Assembly (NCBI RefSeq): GCF_003385775.1
Contig: NZ_QRDP01000004.1
Span: forward strand, 62,001 to 126,000
Reading direction: 5' to 3'
DNA length: 64,000 nt
Source of the DNA: Parasphingopyxis lamellibrachiae
Lineage (GTDB): Bacteria > Pseudomonadota > Alphaproteobacteria > Sphingomonadales > Sphingomonadaceae
In this document: in pieces, positions 25,070 to 34,762 of the stretch
Layout of the letters: the number at the start of each line of letters is the position of its first letter
Numbering within the stretch: the first letter of the stretch is position 1
Notes under the pieces: generated by a model
Told to the model about the DNA's origin: nothing
The model's input: the letters and a program-made list of their open reading frames with translations, nothing else
The model's database searches: none
Program-made: the position numbers and the translations under genes

Positions 25070-26560
25070 TCACAATGGATCTGCCGCGCCGATCTCGCGC
25101 AGACGCCCCAGCGTGTCTTCGTCGCCGGGAAATGCCGTCAGATATCGGCGATAGGCGGCGATGGCCTCGCTTCTGTTCCCCAGAACCCGATGCGCTTCGC
25201 CGAGATAATATTCGGCCGACGAAGATTCCGGGAAGGCGGATGTGTTGAAGGAGAGGAGCGCGATCGCCGTATCGTTCATCCCGCGATGCAGATAACGGAA
25301 ACTCGCCACCTCGATCACGGACTCGCGGGCCGCAACGTTTTCCGGCTGCGCCGCGTTCCAGGCGAGCGCGGCCTCAGTGCCATCTTCGACAATGCGATCG
25401 ATCAGCGCTTCTGTGTAGCGGTAGTTGATCGATGCCGGATTTTCACCCGCCAGCAATTCGGTTACGAAATTTTCGATGCTCCAATAGGCATCCACGTCGC
25501 CGTTGGACAGGATGACGAAGGTATATCCCAGATCGGTGAATATCTTCAGTTCGGCTGCAGTTCCTATATGGCCTCCGGTGTGGCCGATAATGCGGTGACC
25601 GTTGACGATATCCTCGCTGAATCCATATCCATACCGGCCTTTGGGATAGTCGTGCCTGCCCATCGTATACGCCGCCGTCCGGTCGGCCGGGAGGAGGCGG
25701 TTTTCGGTTAGCGCGTTGGAAAATCGAAGCAGATCGCGGGCCGTCGAGACACCGCCACCCGCCGAACTTCCTCGCAATTCTCCCACAAATAGGTTGTTTG
25801 CCCATTCGCCCGGAAGATCCAGCGATCGCGTGTAGCCGATCGCCCGGTTTGCCGTCGCCATATCAAGGCGCGGCGAGCCGGTGCCCGTCATGCCGAGCGG
25901 TGCGAAAATCGTCCTCTCGACATGGTCTCGATAGCGCTCGCCCGTCATCTTCTCGATCACGAGCCCGAGGATCACATAACCGCCATTGCTGTAACCAAAG
26001 GCGCTGCCGGGCTCGAACGACAATTCTTGATCGGCGAACAGCGGCAGGTAATCCGCCAGTTCCGTAAAGTCCGTTATCGGGTGGCGGCTCAGCCCTGCCC
26101 AGTAATTGCCGACACCCGAGGTGTGGGTCAGAAGCTGTTCGATGGTAACCCTGCGCGCGACCGCGCTGTTCGGATAGTCGGGCAGAACTTCGATCAACGG
26201 CGTTTGAAGCGATAGGCCGCGTTCGTCGAAAAGCCGGATAATGGCGAGCGCGGTGAACATCTTGTTCATTGATGCGATGCCGAATCTCGTATCGGTTCGG
26301 TTGGGAACCGCGAAGGATCGATTGGCGGGCCCATAGGCCCGTTCAAAGAGAATCTCGTCGCCACGGGCCAGAAGTACGACGCCGCTGAAATCGTGCGTTT
26401 CCGCAAGCCCGCCCACATGGCGTTCGAGCGCGGAAACTATGTCTCCCGCCGTTCGGGCCTGTACTGGAGTGGCGATTACCGCAAGCAGCAGGACGATCAG
26501 GCAGATCGGAAACCTCGCTGCTGTGGCGATAGCGCGCCAATAATTCTGGTGGTGGGACAT
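25070..26560 (-). CDS. Serine hydrolase, class C beta-lactamase / penicillin-binding fold
   Basis: A 496-residue exported serine hydrolase of the beta-lactamase-related family (esterase, peptidase or PBP-like). After a signal sequence (hydrophobic 18-31, TPVQA cleavage), the catalytic SxxK motif is S97-M-N-K100. The YxN motif follows as GYSNGGY, and the third box as GHTGG. The last 130 residues after the catalytic domain contain helix-repeat text (YLGEAHRVLGNRSEAIAAYRRYL) typical of a TPR. The ATG at 26560 has GGAGA upstream. It is divergent from a MarR regulator, and a palindrome lies between the two genes, so the regulator probably controls it. Antibiotic hydrolysis should not be assumed. 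Confidence 0.88.
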   Translation of the reverse strand: MSHHQNYWRAIATAARFPICLIVLLLAVIATPVQARTAGDIVSALERHVGGLAETHDFSGVVLLARGDEILFERAYGPANRSFAVPNRTDTRFGIASMNKMFTALAIIRLFDERGLSLQTPLIEVLPDYPNSAVARRVTIEQLLTHTSGVGNYWAGLSRHPITDFTELADYLPLFADQELSFEPGSAFGYSNGGYVILGLVIEKMTGERYRDHVERTIFAPLGMTGTGSPRLDMATANRAIGYTRSLDLPGEWANNLFVGELRGSSAGGGVSTARDLLRFSNALTENRLLPADRTAAYTMGRHDYPKGRYGYGFSEDIVNGHRIIGHTGGHIGTAAELKIFTDLGYTFVILSNGDVDAYWSIENFVTELLAGENPASINYRYTEALIDRIVEDGTEAALAWNAAQPENVAARESVIEVASFRYLHRGMNDTAIALLSFNTSAFPESSSAEYYLGEAHRVLGNRSEAIAAYRRYLTAFPGDEDTLGRLREIGAADPL

Positions 26561-26598
26561 GGTCGATCTCCGTTGGGCATTGCATTCGGCAACGCTAT

Positions 26599-26616
26599 TA
26601 TGTAGGTGCCTACATA
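26599..26616. promoter_or_regulatory. Palindromic operator between serine hydrolase and MarR gene
   Basis: TATGTAGG-TG-CCTACATA, eight-base perfect arms, lies 39 bases before the hydrolase start and 29 bases before the MarR start. Size and symmetry fit a MarR-dimer site, and divergence suggests control of both genes. Confidence 0.7.
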
Positions 26617-26644
26617 TTGTCAACAAGATCGGCCGGGAACGAAT

Positions 26645-27133
26645 ATGGATTATCCGCAGAGCCAGGGCGCACGGGCTATCGGAGCGCGGCTCCGAAGACT
26701 GTCCGACGCGATCGATGCGGATGCCGCCCGGGCCTATTCCGTTCTCGGCGTCCGATTCGAACAGCGTTGGTTCGGGGTTATGAACCAGCTGCTGGAGAGG
26801 GAAGCCGCCACAGTCGGGCAGCTAGCCGAAGCTCTGGGAATCACGCATGTATCGGTCAGCCAGACACGGCAGTCGCTCGAAAAGGCCGGCCTGGTCACTG
26901 CGGAGGCCGATCCGTCCGATGCGCGCAAGCGTCGCCTGCGCCTGACCGCCGAGGGGCGGGATATGGCGGCGCGGTTGCGTCCGCTCTGGCGGGCGTTCGA
27001 CGCCGCGGCCGAGGAGGTCGACGCGGATGCCGGCGGGATCGTGGCCAGACTTTCGGAGCTGGAAAAGGCCCTGAAACAGGCGTCGATGTTCGAGCGGATC
27101 ATGGTCCATCTGGACAAGGCCGGCGATCGCTGA
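26645..27133 (+). CDS. MarR family transcriptional regulator
   Basis: A 162-residue winged-helix regulator. The DNA-binding core is visible: ATVGQLAEALGITHVSVSQTRQSLEKAGLVTAEADPSDARKRRLRLTAEG, including the wing motif DPSDARKRRLRLT. Flanking helices form the dimer interface. The ATG at 26645 (MDYPQSQ) is selected, since the earlier start at 26606 lies inside the operator. It is divergent from the serine hydrolase. MarR proteins usually repress themselves and a neighbour until a small ligand binds; the ligand here is unknown. A terminator hairpin follows 18 bases after the stop. Confidence 0.88.
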   Translation: MDYPQSQGARAIGARLRRLSDAIDADAARAYSVLGVRFEQRWFGVMNQLLEREAATVGQLAEALGITHVSVSQTRQSLEKAGLVTAEADPSDARKRRLRLTAEGRDMAARLRPLWRAFDAAAEEVDADAGGIVARLSELEKALKQASMFERIMVHLDKAGDR

Positions 27134-27151
27134 GGACTGGCCGATAAAAAA

Positions 27152-27179
27152 GAGGCGTCCCCGTTGCCGGAAACGCCTC
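27152..27179. terminator. Bidirectional terminator between MarR and SDR genes
   Basis: GAGGCGT (27152-27158) pairs with ACGCCTC (27173-27179). An A-run precedes it (27146-27151) and a T-rich stretch CTTCTTT follows, so it can work for both convergent genes. Confidence 0.75.
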
Positions 27180-27207
27180 CTTCTTTGCATTCAGCTGTGC
27201 GGTTTCG

Positions 27208-28113
27208 CTAGCCCGCCAAACCCTGCAGTTTCTTGAACGCCTGCGCACCCTGTTCCGCGCCGCTCTGGGGGACGAACTCGTCCGCGCGGTCGATGATCTG
27301 GTCCCAGACAGCGGCGACGCCTTCGGCGTTGCGCTGGTCTTCGGGCAGGGCGACACCCTGTGTGTGGGTGACATAGGAAGCGTGGAAGAAACCGCCGCCC
27401 GCGCCAACGATCATATTGGTGGGCGCGTCTTCGGAGACGAGATAAACGGCGGCCGGGGCGACATTTTCAGGGGACAGCGCCTGGAACATTTCCGGCGGCA
27501 TAATGTCTTCGGTCATGCGCGTGCCGGCGATCGGGGCCAGCGTATTGCATTTGATGTTGTATTTAGCCCCCTCGATCGCGATCGTCTTGGTGAGACCGGC
27601 AAGGCCGAGCTTCGCCGCACCATAGTTCGCTTGACCGAAATTGCCGAACAGGCCGGTCGAAGAGGCGGTCATGAGAAGCCGCCCATAGGCCTGTTCGCGC
27701 ATGGTTTCCCACACGGCCTTGGTGACGTTGGCCGATCCGTTGAGATGCACTTCGACGACGAGGCGGAAATCGTCCATGGTCATCTTGGCAAAGCTCTTGT
27801 CGCGCAGGATGCCGGCATTGTTGATGACGATATGGACGCCGCCCCAGGCTTCCTTGGTCTTGGCGACCATCTCGACCATCTGTTCTTCGTCGGTGACGCT
27901 GCCGCCATTGGCCATTGCCGCGCCGCCGGCCGCTTCGATTTCCTCGACCACCTTTTGCGCGGCATCCGAAGAGCCGGTGCCATCGCGTGCGCCACCCAGA
28001 TCGTTGACAACAACCTTCGCGCCGCGGCTTGCGAGATCGAGCGCATAAGCGCGGCCCAGTCCGCCGCCGGCTCCAGTGACGATGGCGACTTTGTCTTCGA
28101 AGGAAATGGTCAT
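27208..28113 (-). CDS. SDR family oxidoreductase, (3R)-hydroxyacyl-CoA dehydrogenase-like
   Basis: A 301-residue short-chain dehydrogenase resembling the dehydrogenase domain of peroxisomal multifunctional enzyme type 2. The NAD-binding TGAGGGLG is at 13-20, NNAG near 98-101, and catalytic Ser151/152, Tyr164 and Lys168 occur in [19 protein letters not shown]. The insertion [26 protein letters not shown] is typical of this subfamily, which oxidises 3-hydroxyacyl-CoA. It lacks the hydratase and sterol-carrier domains of the full eukaryotic enzyme. GGAG precedes the ATG. A palindrome 30 bases upstream matches the site at the enoyl-CoA hydratase/lyase promoters, linking all three to one regulator. 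Confidence 0.88.
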   Translation of the reverse strand: MTISFEDKVAIVTGAGGGLGRAYALDLASRGAKVVVNDLGGARDGTGSSDAAQKVVEEIEAAGGAAMANGGSVTDEEQMVEMVAKTKEAWGGVHIVINNAGILRDKSFAKMTMDDFRLVVEVHLNGSANVTKAVWETMREQAYGRLLMTASSTGLFGNFGQANYGAAKLGLAGLTKTIAIEGAKYNIKCNTLAPIAGTRMTEDIMPPEMFQALSPENVAPAAVYLVSEDAPTNMIVGAGGGFFHASYVTHTQGVALPEDQRNAEGVAAVWDQIIDRADEFVPQSGAEQGAQAFKKLQGLAG

Positions 28114-28142
28114 GATGGGGACTCCGTATTGGGGGTATATGT

Positions 28143-28162
28143 GGTTTACGTGCGCGTTAACC
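28143..28162. promoter_or_regulatory. Second copy of the 20-bp acyl-CoA-gene palindrome
   Basis: GGTTTACGTGCGCGTTAACC lies 30 bases upstream of the SDR start codon. It matches the site at 16952-16971 at 16 of 20 positions, and most differences fall in symmetric or central places. The conserved core is GGTT-ACGTG-CGT-AACC. Confidence 0.65.
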
Positions 28163-28189
28163 TGTGAGGCCTATAGGTTCAAGCGCGAG

Positions 28190-28289
28190 TTTTCTGGCAG
28201 ACACTTTGCCCCTCAGGATTTCCTTAGCAGGAAATCGCCGCTCTGGCCTATTCCTCCACCCGAGGTAAAGTCGATCGTGTGCCAGAAAA
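28190..28289. repeat. Second structured intergenic element, related to 23766-23898
   Basis: TTTTCTGGCA (28190-28199) pairs perfectly with TGCCAGAAAA (28280-28289). CTTT and CCTC pair with GAGG and AAAG inside, and an inner hairpin GATTTCCT-TAGC-AGGAAATC lies at 28217-28236. Bases 28213-28263 align without gaps to 23767-23817 at 39 of 51 positions. The hairpin's innermost pair is C-G in the first element and T-A here, a compensatory change. Confidence 0.75.
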
Positions 28290-28295
28290 TGCCCT

Positions 28296-28990
<695 letters not shown>

Positions 28991-28994
<4 letters not shown>

Positions 28995-29707
28995 GCTTCG
29001 GGCTCCCCGGCTTCCAGTGCCGGTGCTTCCCCAACGAGACGATCATCGAGATAGTCGCCAGTGGCGGCGAAATAGACCATTTCCGCTATATTCGTCGCAT
29101 GATCGCCCACGCGTTCCAGGTTCTTGGCAATGAAAAGCAGATGGGTGGACTGGGTGATATTGTGCGAATTTTCCATCATATAGGTGAGGAGCGCGCGAAA
29201 GAGGCTGTCGTAAAAATCGTCGACGGCACTGTCCCGCTCAATCACCAGCTTGGCAGCCTCCGCGTCACGCGCTGCAAAAGCGTCCAGCACATTATGGACC
29301 ATTTCCTGAACAATCTGGGCCATGGAAGGAAGGATGCTGAGTGGCTCAATATCCGTGCGATGATCGAATATCGGCACGCGTTTGGCGATATTCTTGGCGT
29401 AATCGCCGATCCGTTCGAGCACAGTTGCGATCTTGATCGCGGCGACCGCTTCGCGCAGATCGTTTGCCATAGGAGCACGCAGGGCGATCAGGCGGACCGC
29501 AAGGCGTTCCACCTCCGATTCAAGTTCGTCGATCCGGGAATCTTCGTCGATAATCCGCGATGCGGTTTCCAGATCGTGCCGGATAAGGGCGTGGATGGCG
29601 TCGCCAATGGCGGTTTCGGCGAGCCCGCCCATCTCTGAAACCAGAGCCCGCAATTCGCCAATATCGTCGTCGAACGCGGATACCGTATGTTCGCTGTTTC
29701 TTGGCAT
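28991..29707 (-). CDS. phoU: Phosphate transport system regulatory protein PhoU
   Basis: PhoU couples the Pst transporter to the PhoR kinase, damping the Pho response when phosphate is plentiful. The 238-residue product is all-helical with two PhoU repeats. Each carries the acidic metal-binding motif: DEDSRIDELESEVERLAVRLIAL in the first and ERDSAVDDFYDSLFRALL in the second. The ATG at 29707 has AGGAC upstream; the open frame continues to 30010 only as a shadow of pstB. It lies 14 bases downstream of pstB and overlaps phoB by four bases. Confidence 0.95.
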
Positions 29708-29721
29708 GATCGATGTCCTGA

Positions 29722-30543
29722 CTAGCCGTAACGGCCGGTGATATAGTCCTTCGTCCTGTCCTGGCTCGGATTGGTGAACAGGTCGGAAGTTTCGCCATAT
29801 TCGACGAGTGTGCCGAGATGGAAAAAGGCGGTGCGCTGGGATACGCGGGCGGCCTGCTGCATATTGTGGGTGACGATCACGATGGCATATTTGCCGCGCA
29901 GGTCGTTGATCAGTTCCTCGATCTTGGCGGTGGCGATAGGATCGAGCGCCGAACAGGGCTCGTCCATCAGGATAACCTCGGGATCTACGGCGATGGCGCG
30001 GGCGATGCACAGTCGCTGCTGCTGCCCGCCGGAAAGCGCGGTGCCGCTGTCGTTGAGCCGATCCTTGACCTCTTCGAACAGGCCAGCGCGGATCAGCGAT
30101 TTTTCGACGATTTCGTCAAGCTCCGCCTTGGATGTGGCAAGGCCGTGGATGCGCGGGCCATAGGCAACATTTTCGAAGATCGATTTGGGAAAGGGATTGG
30201 GCTTCTGGAATACCATGCCGACCCGGGCGCGCAGCTGCACGACATCCATGCTGGGATCGTAAATGTCATGTTCGTCGAGCTCGATCTGCCCGGTCACGCG
30301 CGCGATCGGGATCGTGTCGTTCATCCGGTTGAGGCAGCGCAGGAAAGTCGATTTGCCACAGCCCGACGGGCCGATAAAAGCGGTCACATTCTCCATGCCG
30401 ATATCGATCGACACGTTATCTATCGCCTGTTTTGCGCCGTAAAAGACGTCGACATTGCGCGCCGTCATCTTGAGCGTGTCCGTTGTCGGGGCGGGCGTAT
30501 CGGCTCTGGGTTCGGCCTGAATGTCCGTAGCGTCGTTCATCAT
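29722..30543 (-). CDS. pstB: Phosphate ABC transporter ATP-binding protein PstB
   Basis: ATPase of the high-affinity phosphate importer. About 273 residues with Walker [10 protein letters not shown], the Q-loop in [20 protein letters not shown] (highly characteristic of PstB), signature [16 protein letters not shown], Walker [14 protein letters not shown] and H-loop VTHNMQQA. Two adjacent ATGs at 30543 and 30540 lie right after the pstA stop. A start at 30561 would overlap pstA by 17 bases and is less likely. The gene is between pstA and phoU, the usual order. Confidence 0.96.
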   Translation of the reverse strand: MMNDATDIQAEPRADTPAPTTDTLKMTARNVDVFYGAKQAIDNVSIDIGMENVTAFIGPSGCGKSTFLRCLNRMNDTIPIARVTGQIELDEHDIYDPSMDVVQLRARVGMVFQKPNPFPKSIFENVAYGPRIHGLATSKAELDEIVEKSLIRAGLFEEVKDRLNDSGTALSGGQQQRLCIARAIAVDPEVILMDEPCSALDPIATAKIEELINDLRGKYAIVIVTHNMQQAARVSQRTAFFHLGTLVEYGETSDLFTNPSQDRTKDYITGRYG

Positions 30544-30544
30544 A

Positions 30545-31840
30545 TCACCAACGTTGTTCATATTTGTTGCGCAGCCAGATCGCGATGCCGTTCATGGCCA
30601 GCAGGAAGAGCAGCAACACGATGATTGCCGCCGAGGTTTTCTCGACAAAGCCGGGGTCCAGCTCATCCGACCAGAGGAAAATCTGCACGGGCAGAACGGT
30701 GGCGGGATCGGTAAATCCGCCCGGCGGCGTTGCGACAAAGGCGCGCATGCCGATCAGCAGCAGCGGCGCGGTTTCGCCCAGCGCGCGGCTCATACCGATA
30801 ATCGTACCGGTCAGGATACCGGGCAGCGACAGCGGCAACACGTGATGGGTAAGCACCTGGACCGGCGATGCGCCGATGCCCAGCGCGGCATCGCGAATGG
30901 ATGGCGGCACGGACTTGATGGCGTTGCGTCCGGCGATCACGATCACGGGCATGGTCATCAGGGCGAGCGTGAGGCCGCCGACAATCGCTGCGGATCGGGG
31001 CAGGTGGAAGACATTGATGAACACCGCGAGCCCGAGCAGGCCGAATATGATCGAGGGAACGGCGGCGAGATTGTTGATCGACACCTCGATAATGTCAGTC
31101 CAGCGGTTTTCCGGCGCATATTCTTCCAGATAGACGGCCGTGAGCACGCCGATCGGGAAGGCGAGCAGCAGCGTGATCGTCATTGTGAGCAGCGAGCCTT
31201 TGAGCGCACCCCATATGCCGACCAGGGTCGGGTCGCTCGAATCGGCCAGCGTCAGGAAATTCCAGCTGAGCGTCCGGCGAACCTGCTCCGATGCTTCCAG
31301 TTCGGCATAGCGCAGGATCATCACATCGCGTGCTTCGGACTGGCGTGAGCCGCTGTCGCCGCGGGCTGCAAAATCGACTTCGGTCGACGCGGGAACCCAT
31401 AATGTTTCATTGCGGGTCAGGAGCGAGGGATCTGCCGACACCGCATCACGCAGTAAGACCCAGGCGCCGTTGGAGAGAAGGCCGGGGCCCTCTTCTCCAT
31501 AGGTGGTAATCGCCGATTGCCGGGCCAAACCCTGAAAATCGGCCTGGGCCAGCAATTGATCCCGGCCGTCGCCTTCAAGTTGTCCGGGTTCCAGAAAAAT
31601 GTCGGATGCGGCGAAGTTCACCGGCAGGGCGATTTGCGTCTGGGTGAAGCCACGGGCGCCGCTCGAGATCATGGTGACCAGCAGAAATGCGAGGAAGCCG
31701 GCCGATAGCAGGACTGCAAACAGGCCATAGAAGCGAAAGCGCTTTTCGGCGCGATACCGCGCCCGGATGCGCCGCTGCATGGCATCGGCGCTCCAGTCGG
31801 TCGGCTGGCGGGGCGGGGAAGAGGCGATGGCGGTGTTCAT
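30545..31840 (-). CDS. pstA: Phosphate ABC transporter permease PstA, long form
   Basis: Membrane permease of the phosphate importer. The 431 residues exceed the roughly 300 of E. coli PstA because of an N-terminal extension with one membrane helix ([23 protein letters not shown]) and a periplasmic region of the DUF3333 type. The permease core has [45 protein letters not shown] and the ATPase-contacting EAA-like loop [24 protein letters not shown]. It starts immediately after the pstC stop with no gap. Confidence 0.95.
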   Translation of the reverse strand: MNTAIASSPPRQPTDWSADAMQRRIRARYRAEKRFRFYGLFAVLLSAGFLAFLLVTMISSGARGFTQTQIALPVNFAASDIFLEPGQLEGDGRDQLLAQADFQGLARQSAITTYGEEGPGLLSNGAWVLLRDAVSADPSLLTRNETLWVPASTEVDFAARGDSGSRQSEARDVMILRYAELEASEQVRRTLSWNFLTLADSSDPTLVGIWGALKGSLLTMTITLLLAFPIGVLTAVYLEEYAPENRWTDIIEVSINNLAAVPSIIFGLLGLAVFINVFHLPRSAAIVGGLTLALMTMPVIVIAGRNAIKSVPPSIRDAALGIGASPVQVLTHHVLPLSLPGILTGTIIGMSRALGETAPLLLIGMRAFVATPPGGFTDPATVLPVQIFLWSDELDPGFVEKTSAAIIVLLLFLLAMNGIAIWLRNKYEQRW

Positions 31841-33232
31841 CTATTCATAAGCCTCCCGGAAGCGTTTGACGACGCCAAGCGCGATGATGTTGAGCAGCAA
31901 GGTTACAATGAAAAGAACGAGGCCCAGTGCGAAGGCAGCCAATGTCTTGGAGCTGTCAAACTCCTGATCGCCGGTCAGCAGCTGCACGATCTGTACGGTG
32001 ACGGTGGTCACGCTTTCGAACGGATTGGCGGTTAGGTTCGCGGCCAGCCCGGCAGCCATGACCACGATCATGGTTTCGCCGATGGCGCGGCTGACGGCCA
32101 GCAATACACCGCCGACGATACCGGGCAGGGCGGCCGGGATGAGCACCCGCTTGATCGTCTCCGAGTTGGTGGCACCCATCGCAAGGCTGCCGTCGCGCAT
32201 GGCTCCGGGGACGGCAGCGAGCGAATCGTCGGCCATCGAGGAGACGAACGGAATGATCATCACGCCCATGACGACGCCGGCGGCAAGGGCGGACTCCGAT
32301 GAAGCGCTGCTAATGCCGACGAAATTGACGGCGAAATCGCGGATTGCCGGTGCCACGGTCAGCGCTGCAAAATAGCCATAGACCACTGTCGGAACGCCGG
32401 CGAGAATCTCCAGCACAGGCTTCATGATCGAACGGATCCGGGCCGGCGCATATTGGGTCAGATAGACGGCGCTCATCAGGCCAAGCGGGATGGCGACGAT
32501 CATTGCGATAATCGCGCCGATCAGGATCGTGCCCCAGAAGAGCGGAATGGCGCCGAAGGAACCCGGATCGTCACTGAAGGTGGTCGATTGGGGGTTCCAG
32601 TGCGTACCGAAGATGAACTCGATAATTGAAATGCGCTCGAAGAAGCGGATAGTCTCGAACAATAGCGAGGCGACTATCCCGATGGTTGTGAGGATTGCGA
32701 TCAGCGAAGCGATCAGCAGTACCCACATCACGACTCGTTCGACGCGGTTACGCGCCCTGAAATCCGGGCGCACGCGCAAAAAAGCGTAGGCACCGCATGC
32801 AAAGGCAAGAAGCAACGTCGCGATAATTCCGATGACGCCGTAGAAATTCGATGCTTCCTGATAGGCAGGGATCAGCGCTTCGGCTTCTTCATTGAAAGCG
32901 GCGCCCAGCGAGCCATCGGCCAGGGCCCGCGCCTCGCCGAGGATGGCGGAGCGTTCGATCTGAGATTCGGGCAGTGCCTGAGCAGCGGGATCGAGCAACA
33001 CCGACTGCTCGACCAGGCCGGGCAGGACGAGCGACCAGACTGTGAGGAACAGCAGGGCGGGAATCGCCAGCCAGAGCGCAACATACCAGCCATGATAGCC
33101 CGGCAGGGAATGCGGACGATCGCCGCCGATTGGGCGGAGTCTTGCCGCCCGGATCCGCGCCGTGAACCACGCAATGACCGCGAACCCGATCACCATTACG
33201 GACAGAGAGAAGATCGACACGGTTTCGTTCAA
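31841..33232 (-). CDS. pstC: Phosphate ABC transporter permease PstC, long form
   Basis: Second permease of the phosphate importer. About 463 residues, longer than E. coli PstC (319), owing to N-terminal helices and a periplasmic segment before the permease domain. The core shows AIPLFWGTILIGAIIAMIVAIPLGLMSAVYLTQYAP, EILAGVPTVVYGYFAALTVAP and AVPGAMRDGSLAMGATNSETI. The start is uncertain: TTG at 33232 has AAGGGA only one base upstream, while GTG at 33220 has it 13 bases upstream. No pstS gene lies between it and phoR, so the binding protein must be encoded elsewhere. Confidence 0.94.
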   Translation of the reverse strand: MNETVSIFSLSVMVIGFAVIAWFTARIRAARLRPIGGDRPHSLPGYHGWYVALWLAIPALLFLTVWSLVLPGLVEQSVLLDPAAQALPESQIERSAILGEARALADGSLGAAFNEEAEALIPAYQEASNFYGVIGIIATLLLAFACGAYAFLRVRPDFRARNRVERVVMWVLLIASLIAILTTIGIVASLLFETIRFFERISIIEFIFGTHWNPQSTTFSDDPGSFGAIPLFWGTILIGAIIAMIVAIPLGLMSAVYLTQYAPARIRSIMKPVLEILAGVPTVVYGYFAALTVAPAIRDFAVNFVGISSASSESALAAGVVMGVMIIPFVSSMADDSLAAVPGAMRDGSLAMGATNSETIKRVLIPAALPGIVGGVLLAVSRAIGETMIVVMAAGLAANLTANPFESVTTVTVQIVQLLTGDQEFDSSKTLAAFALGLVLFIVTLLLNIIALGVVKRFREAYE

Positions 33233-33363
33233 ATCCCTTGTTCGACTGAAATATCAATCGATTGCGCTGGCCGTTTACGCCGTATGACGGATTGCATGCA
33301 CTCTTCCTTCGATTGGCATATTTCCATGCCCGGCAGTGTTGAAAATTCGCTCGGTTATCCGGT

Positions 33364-34668
33364 TCATCGCGAATCGCGGGTTGCGATCAGAGATGGTGCA
33401 TCTGCCTTTGTGACACTCTCGTTACGGGAAGATGACATTGCGGATGGTTTTTTCGGCAAATCGACGCTGACTTTCGTGCCCCGTCCGGTTTCACTCTCGA
33501 TATTCAGCCGTCCCCGGTGCCGCTCGACAATATGTTTGACGATGGCCAGGCCCAGTCCAGTGCCGCCCAGAGAGCGGCTGCGACCGGGGTCGATCCGGTA
33601 GAACCGTTCGGTCAGGCGCGGCAAATGTTCCGCCGCTATGCCTTCGCCATGATCCTGCACCGTGATACGGACCATCGTTTCGGAAATTGAGCCATAGCCG
33701 ACCATGACAGGGTCGGCGCCCTTGCCATATTTAAGGGCATTGCCGACGAGATTGCTGACCAACTGGGTAATCTGGACCCGGTCCCCGGCAATATGAACAG
33801 CACCCGTCGCCGGACGGATTTCGACGCTGGTGCTTTCAAAGCCGCTCTCTATGCAGGTTGCCCGGCAGGCCTCTTCGATCAAGGGGCCGAGATCGATATC
33901 CTCGGCCGGGGCGCGATATTTTTCCGCCTCGATCCGTGAGAGCGACATGAGATCGCCGATCAGGCGCTGCATCCGGCTTGCCTCGCCATGCATGATTTCG
34001 AGAAAGCGGTTGCGGGTTTTCTTGTCCTTGGCGGCCCCATCCTGAAGGGTTTCGATATAGCCAAGCAGGGAGGCCAGCGGCGTGCGCAGCTCGTGACTGG
34101 CATTGGCGACGAAATCGGCGCGCATCTTTTCGGCGGCATGGGCGCTGCTGCGATCGGCCAGGCGAATGAAGCGCGCATTGCCTTTCAGTTCATGGATGAT
34201 GAGCTCCCATGGACGCTCCACTTCGCCAATTCCCATCAGCTCCATCGCGACTCGCGATTCTTCGGCGCCAGCCTCACCGGTCAGGCGTTCGGCGGCAGCG
34301 GGGTGGCGGATCGCCAGACGAACGTCCTCGCCGATGATATGCGTGCCAAGCAGGCCCAGGGCAGCCGGATTGGCCCTTACCACGCGGCGACCGACTATGA
34401 TCAGGCTGGGATCGTCGATGGCGTTCATCAGCTCTTCCAGGGTCGGGAACAGCGATTCGTCGGATATCGGCTTGGGAGCCGGGCCGGGGGGGGGCGGGTC
34501 GCTTTGGTCTTCAATCGTCGAGCTGCCGAGTATCGCGCCACCGATCAAACCGCCGATACAGGCCAATATAACCGGTAGCGGTCCGGCACCGAGCGCGTAG
34601 GCGGCATAGCCGATGGCAAAGGTGGTTAATAGCGCGACAATGGCGCGTAGAGGGGTTATCTGGGGCAT
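33364..34668 (-). CDS. phoR: Phosphate regulon sensor histidine kinase PhoR
   Basis: Membrane-associated histidine kinase that phosphorylates PhoB. The 434-residue product has two N-terminal hydrophobic segments (about 8-29 and 31-49), no large periplasmic domain, and a PAS-like region (LEELMNAIDDPSLIIVGRRVVRANPAALGLLG). The H-box is FVANASHELRTPLASL with H192. The N-box is NLVGNALKYG, followed by DHGEGI and GGTGLGLAIVKHIVERH. The ATG at 34668 begins MPQITPL; the longer frame overlaps the divergent gene. It lies 131 bases upstream of pstC and is divergent from the exported small protein at 34763. Confidence 0.93.
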   Translation of the reverse strand: MPQITPLRAIVALLTTFAIGYAAYALGAGPLPVILACIGGLIGGAILGSSTIEDQSDPPPPGPAPKPISDESLFPTLEELMNAIDDPSLIIVGRRVVRANPAALGLLGTHIIGEDVRLAIRHPAAAERLTGEAGAEESRVAMELMGIGEVERPWELIIHELKGNARFIRLADRSSAHAAEKMRADFVANASHELRTPLASLLGYIETLQDGAAKDKKTRNRFLEIMHGEASRMQRLIGDLMSLSRIEAEKYRAPAEDIDLGPLIEEACRATCIESGFESTSVEIRPATGAVHIAGDRVQITQLVSNLVGNALKYGKGADPVMVGYGSISETMVRITVQDHGEGIAAEHLPRLTERFYRIDPGRSRSLGGTGLGLAIVKHIVERHRGRLNIESETGRGTKVSVDLPKKPSAMSSSRNESVTKADAPSLIATRDSR

Positions 34669-34690
34669 TAAGCGGATTAATACAGTGCTA

Positions 34691-34733
34691 TTGTTACACT
34701 CGCCAGTACAGGCGCAGTAGACTAGTGTAACAA
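34691..34733. promoter_or_regulatory. Inverted repeat in the phoR / small exported protein intergenic region
   Basis: TTGTTACACT (34691-34700) and AGTGTAACAA (34724-34733) are perfect ten-base inverted arms 23 bases apart, filling half of the 94-base divergent promoter region. They do not match the direct-repeat layout of a Pho box. A dimeric regulator or looping site is possible. Confidence 0.5.
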
Positions 34734-34762
34734 ATGCTGAGGTGGAATTTGGGAAGGGCGGC

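Noticed and set aside
25070-26560. Calling this gene an antibiotic-resistance beta-lactamase
   Set aside because: The S-x-x-K, Y-S-N and H-T-G boxes are shared by esterases and peptidases of the same fold, and the TPR-like tail is not typical of AmpC.
34691-34733. Pho box for PhoB
   Set aside because: Pho boxes are direct repeats of about 11-base period; these are inverted arms 23 bases apart.
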